51,756 nt of DNA from an uncultured Enterococcus sp. (lineage in GTDB: Bacteria > Bacillota > Bacilli > Lactobacillales > Enterococcaceae). This document shows, in pieces, positions 48,994-51,756 of the stretch; position 1 is the stretch's first letter, and each line of letters starts with the position of its first letter. The DNA lies in assembly GCF_913775425.1 (NCBI RefSeq), contig NZ_CAJYIS010000050.1, positions 1 through 51,756 on the forward strand, written 5' to 3'. A program made the position numbers and the translations under genes. The notes under the pieces were generated by a model, which saw only the letters and a program-made list of their open reading frames with translations, was not told the DNA's origin and ran no database searches.

Positions 48994-50028
48994 ATGAATA
49001 AGAGAAGATGGGTAGCAGTGGGAATATTTGGTGTCGTTGTCGTAGGTTCGATACTAGTCAGTGTGATGGGCTCTTCAGACGATCAAACAGAAAAGAATAA
49101 TTTAACGACTGTCCAAAGTATTTTATATGGAAGCAATGAGTTAGCTGAAAATCAATTGGAACCCGGCGATGTCGATAAGCGTATCGTAAAAGTTACGATC
49201 GATGGTACAATTGCCGATACAGGTGAGTCGAGTGGATTATTTTCAAGTGAAGGATACAATCATGCTTTTGTATTGCAACAGTTACAAGCGATCCAAGAAG
49301 ACGATTCTATCAAAGCAGTGTTATTAGAGGTTAATTCACCAGGTGGTGGGGTATATGAAAGTGCAGAACTTGCTAGACAGATCCATTTGATTCAAGATAA
49401 GAAAAAAGCACTCTATGTATCGATGCAAAGCATGGCTGCTAGTGGCGGATATTATATTTCTGCATCGGCAGATAAAATCTTTGCTACAGATGAAACGATT
49501 ACTGGTTCGATTGGGGTCATTTCTTCTAGTTTAAATTATGCCGGATTGTTAGAAAAATTAGGATTAAAAGAACAAACATACAAAAGCGGGGCATTAAAAG
49601 ATATGAATGCACCAACAAAAGAGCCAAGTGAAGAAGAAAAAAATGTGATGCAAGACTATATCAATAGCTCATATGAACGATTTGTAGATATTGTAGCAAC
49701 TGGCCGTAAGTTACCTAAAGAAACCGTATATAAATTAGCAGACGGTCGTATTTACGATGGAAGTCAAGCAGTTAAAAATGGTCTAGTCGATGAGATTGGG
49801 TATGAAGATCAAGCATTAGCTGCTTTGCGTAAAGATAAAAACTTGAAACATGCACAAGTGTTTGAATATGGAACAAGCAGCACAGGATTTGCCCAAACCT
49901 TCTTTGGTGCGAAATTAGCGCAATGGCAAGGATTGACACAAAGTCCAGAAACTCGTTTGACGAAAGTGATCGAAAGTATTGGAACGCAAAGCGCACCAAA
50001 ACCAATGTATATGTATGGAGGGGAGTAA
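48994..50028 (+). CDS. sppA: Signal peptide peptidase SppA (short form)
   Basis: Encodes 344 residues, close to the 335 of B. subtilis SppA. One N-terminal transmembrane helix (7-27). Serine nucleophile Ser150 in MAASGGYYIS and general-base Lys197 in TYKSGALKDMN form the Ser/Lys dyad, at the spacing known for the B. subtilis enzyme (Ser147, Lys199). It degrades cleaved signal peptides at the membrane. GAGGG precedes the ATG. The RDD gene follows after one base. Confidence 0.95.
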   Translation: MNKRRWVAVGIFGVVVVGSILVSVMGSSDDQTEKNNLTTVQSILYGSNELAENQLEPGDVDKRIVKVTIDGTIADTGESSGLFSSEGYNHAFVLQQLQAIQEDDSIKAVLLEVNSPGGGVYESAELARQIHLIQDKKKALYVSMQSMAASGGYYISASADKIFATDETITGSIGVISSSLNYAGLLEKLGLKEQTYKSGALKDMNAPTKEPSEEEKNVMQDYINSSYERFVDIVATGRKLPKETVYKLADGRIYDGSQAVKNGLVDEIGYEDQALAALRKDKNLKHAQVFEYGTSSTGFAQTFFGAKLAQWQGLTQSPETRLTKVIESIGTQSAPKPMYMYGGE

Positions 50029-50029
50029 G

Positions 50030-50668
50030 ATGAGCGAAAAACAAGAAACGTTTTTTAGTGAATTGGTCGCACAAAGTAAAAAACAACAGTATACACAAGC
50101 AGAAATCAATGCGATCAAACAACAAAGTCAAGCGACACTGCCTCCAGAGATTGCTGAGGTAAATACTGCATTACCGCCTTATTTTTTTAGTGGCGTGTGG
50201 ATTCGCATGTTTGCATTGCTCCTCGATCTGATTTGTATTGCCGCATTGACTCAAGTGGTGCGTACGATCGTGGGCATGTTTATCACGTTTTCAACACTTG
50301 GTACGTTTAGTGTATATGGAATTTGCGGTTTGATCGTCTACTATGGTTACTTTATTTTACTGACTAAATACAATTACGGGCAAACGATCGGTAAAATGAT
50401 TTTTGGCATCCGGGTCGTCTCTTTGACGAGTTCCACATTGGATTGGCAAACGGTTTTGTTGCGTGAAGGATGTGGACGGTTCTTTTTAAGTATCCCGATC
50501 TTGAATCTCTTTTTATACGCACCGATTTTATTTACGAAAAGAAAGCAACAAATCGCCGATCTCTTTTGCGATACCTCTGTGGTGAATCTAAAGGTAGTTG
50601 CGGCTTTTTTACATCAAACAGATGAATCGAATCAAGTAGAAGCAGCATATAAGGAAGTGAGCCTTTAA
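50030..50668 (+). CDS. RDD family membrane protein
   Basis: Encodes 212 residues from ATG 50030 with GGAGGGGAG just upstream; a start inside sppA is rejected. A cytoplasmic, Gln-rich N-terminus (1-50) precedes the RDD domain: IRMFALLLDLICIAALTQ with the conserved Arg and Asp in helix 1, then YGQTIGKMIFGIRVV, then a third helix (FLSIPILNLFLYAPILF). Three or four transmembrane helices. Its transported substrate, if any, is unknown. Translationally coupled to sppA. Confidence 0.85.
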   Translation: MSEKQETFFSELVAQSKKQQYTQAEINAIKQQSQATLPPEIAEVNTALPPYFFSGVWIRMFALLLDLICIAALTQVVRTIVGMFITFSTLGTFSVYGICGLIVYYGYFILLTKYNYGQTIGKMIFGIRVVSLTSSTLDWQTVLLREGCGRFFLSIPILNLFLYAPILFTKRKQQIADLFCDTSVVNLKVVAAFLHQTDESNQVEAAYKEVSL

Positions 50669-50670
50669 CC

Positions 50671-51579
50671 GTGTTATTTCCAGAGGAGCACCAACGCTTA
50701 CAAGAACAAGCTAAGACCGCCTTTTTAAATGAAGAGTATCATGCTTGTTTGTCCGCACTAGCGCAATTAGTACCGGAGTCACTCGCTAAAGAGGAGCAAG
50801 AAATGATCGTACACTGTCAAATGGCTTTGGGCGAATATGAAGCTGTCTTGTTGTATTTAAAAGAACACGCCGCCTTACTCACAACACAGAACATGTACAC
50901 TTGCTACATTCAAGCGCTATGTAAGACATATCGGTTTTTAGATGCATGGTTTGTTAGTTGTGCACTAGGTCAGGATGACTTGCAGCAAACTGTATTGATG
51001 ATGGAAAATGGCTATCTACAGTTTCATCCAGAACAAGCAACCCAAAAAGCACGCCAATTGTTGGATTTAAAACAAGGAAAACGTCAAGCTAAAGCTTGGC
51101 TGGCTTTTTTAGAAGGATTGACAAGTCAACAAGCAAAAACACTATTGCCTGAACTACTGGTTTATCAAGCAGAAACACAAGTCGCGTTAAAAAGTAAAGC
51201 AGCCGAACTCTTGGTCAAACTAAATGAGTCACGTGTTTTAGACGTGACCCATCCATTGACAAAACAACAACATGCGATCGATTTTTCTACTTTAACGACG
51301 CTAGAAGGAAGCAAGCAGTTACAAGTATTAGATCAAGAAAGTAGACGATTGGCAAATGAACCGCAGACATTAGCGGCAACAGTAGCCGAAATACGCGCAC
51401 ATTGGGCCTATCTTTATCCATTTTTACCAGAAGTTAAAGACGTGACACAATGGGTCGATGTCTATGCATTAGATTACAAAGTCAGTCATTTAGCACAGCC
51501 AGTGCATCAGGAAATCGCACTAGCAAACATCCAAGAAACAAAAGAAAAGATTCGGCTAAAATTCTCGTTATTTTCTTAA
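50671..51579 (+). CDS. TPR-like helical protein of unknown function
   Basis: Encodes 302 residues from GTG 50671. AAGGAAG lies 13 bases upstream, slightly far; the start is supported by the two-base gap from the RDD gene. The sequence is almost all helical, with tetratricopeptide-like pairs in the first ~180 residues (LQEQAKTAFLNEEYHACLSALAQL; MALGEYEAVLLYLKEH). No signal peptide or catalytic motif. Likely a cytoplasmic protein-protein interaction module linked with sppA and RDD. Confidence 0.8.
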   Translation: MLFPEEHQRLQEQAKTAFLNEEYHACLSALAQLVPESLAKEEQEMIVHCQMALGEYEAVLLYLKEHAALLTTQNMYTCYIQALCKTYRFLDAWFVSCALGQDDLQQTVLMMENGYLQFHPEQATQKARQLLDLKQGKRQAKAWLAFLEGLTSQQAKTLLPELLVYQAETQVALKSKAAELLVKLNESRVLDVTHPLTKQQHAIDFSTLTTLEGSKQLQVLDQESRRLANEPQTLAATVAEIRAHWAYLYPFLPEVKDVTQWVDVYALDYKVSHLAQPVHQEIALANIQETKEKIRLKFSLFS

Positions 51580-51617
51580 AAAATGGCTGAGAAATAACGG
51601 AGTTTGTGTTTAAAATG

Positions 51618-51646
51618 TTTACAATTGGGCCTGTATAGTGTACTAT
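51618..51646 (+). promoter_or_regulatory. Probable promoter of tig
   Basis: TTTACA (51618-51623), 17 bases, then TACTAT (51641-51646), 59 bases before the start codon. Confidence 0.55.
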
Positions 51647-51705
51647 TTAAAAGTATGCATGAAGCTATTTCATATAACAATAGACAGATATTCGGAGGGA
51701 ATTAC

Positions 51706-51756
51706 ATGACTGCAAAGTTTGAAAAAAAAGGCACAAATGATGGTGTATTGACATTT
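51706..51756 (+). CDS. tig: Trigger factor (3' partial, first 17 codons)
   Basis: Only MTAKFEKKGTNDGVLTF is inside the window; the gene runs off the end. The start matches the N-terminal ribosome-binding domain of Lactobacillales trigger factors (M-T-x-K-F-E-K-x-x-x-N-x-G-V-L-T-F). GGAGGG precedes the ATG, and a promoter lies upstream. Trigger factor is the ribosome-bound chaperone at the exit tunnel. Confidence 0.8.
   Translation, partial: MTAKFEKKGTNDGVLTF

Overview
The window is a stretch of low-GC Firmicutes chromosome, almost certainly Enterococcus or a close relative in Lactobacillales. The evidence is a low-affinity class B penicillin-binding protein that aligns gap-free around its active site with Enterococcus faecium PBP5, a GlnP-type transporter with two fused substrate-binding domains, a BusR/BusA osmolyte locus, strong AGGAGG ribosome binding sites, a T-box and CIRCE operators. 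I see no tRNA, rRNA, insertion sequence, prophage or CRISPR array. This is mostly core genome with a few accessory surface or secreted genes.

Layout. 1-2416: 3' part of a secreted repeat protein (four GBS Bsp-like repeats plus a C39-type cysteine peptidase domain) followed by a small lipoprotein. 2499-6327: HelD-type RNA polymerase-associated helicase (minus), a FemX/MurM-type muropeptide aminoacyltransferase and a 4-oxalocrotonate tautomerase. 6331-8581: T-box leader and thrS. 8610-13728: rimP-nusA-rnpM(ylxR)-ylxQ-infB-rbfA, preceded by a promoter and a leader hairpin that looks like a NusA autoregulation terminator. 13791-19447: truB-ribF-busR, then busAA-busAB behind a promoter embedded in a BusR-like inverted repeat. 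19565-21399: a secreted DUF5648-repeat protein and an unknown membrane-anchored protein. 21488-27578: hemW, then hrcA-grpE-dnaK under two CIRCE elements, then dnaJ with its own promoter. 27741-30642: glnQ and glnP (minus). 30827-35715: LexA-box-controlled uvrB-uvrA. 35763-38674: rapZ-yvcK-whiA. 38726-42985: DsbA-like thioredoxin (minus) and pyruvate:flavodoxin/ferredoxin oxidoreductase. 43190-46576: cdaA-cdaR-glmM. 46639-48624: pbp5-like. 48697-51579: a small unknown protein, sppA, an RDD membrane protein and a TPR-like protein. 51706 to the end: start of the trigger factor gene.

How the genes connect. The window encodes both the c-di-AMP synthase module (cdaA-cdaR-glmM) and a c-di-AMP-sensing repressor with its osmolyte transporter (busR, busAA, busAB), linking cell-wall precursor supply, turgor and osmolyte uptake. 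FemX, GlmM and PBP5 all act in peptidoglycan synthesis. Several regulatory elements can be read directly: T-box, CIRCE pair, LexA box, the inverted repeat over the busA promoter, and the terminator-like hairpin in the nusA leader.

Most unusual points: the infB product lacks the usual N-terminal IF2N domain, and the 128 bases upstream carry what looks like an out-of-frame remnant of it; a similar hairpin-containing element occurs at two distant gene ends; the PBP5-like protein carries Phe at the position equivalent to E. faecium Met485; and a PFOR gene lies behind an interrupted Rex-like palindrome. I did not find a clearly new multi-gene system; the candidates are given as individual findings.
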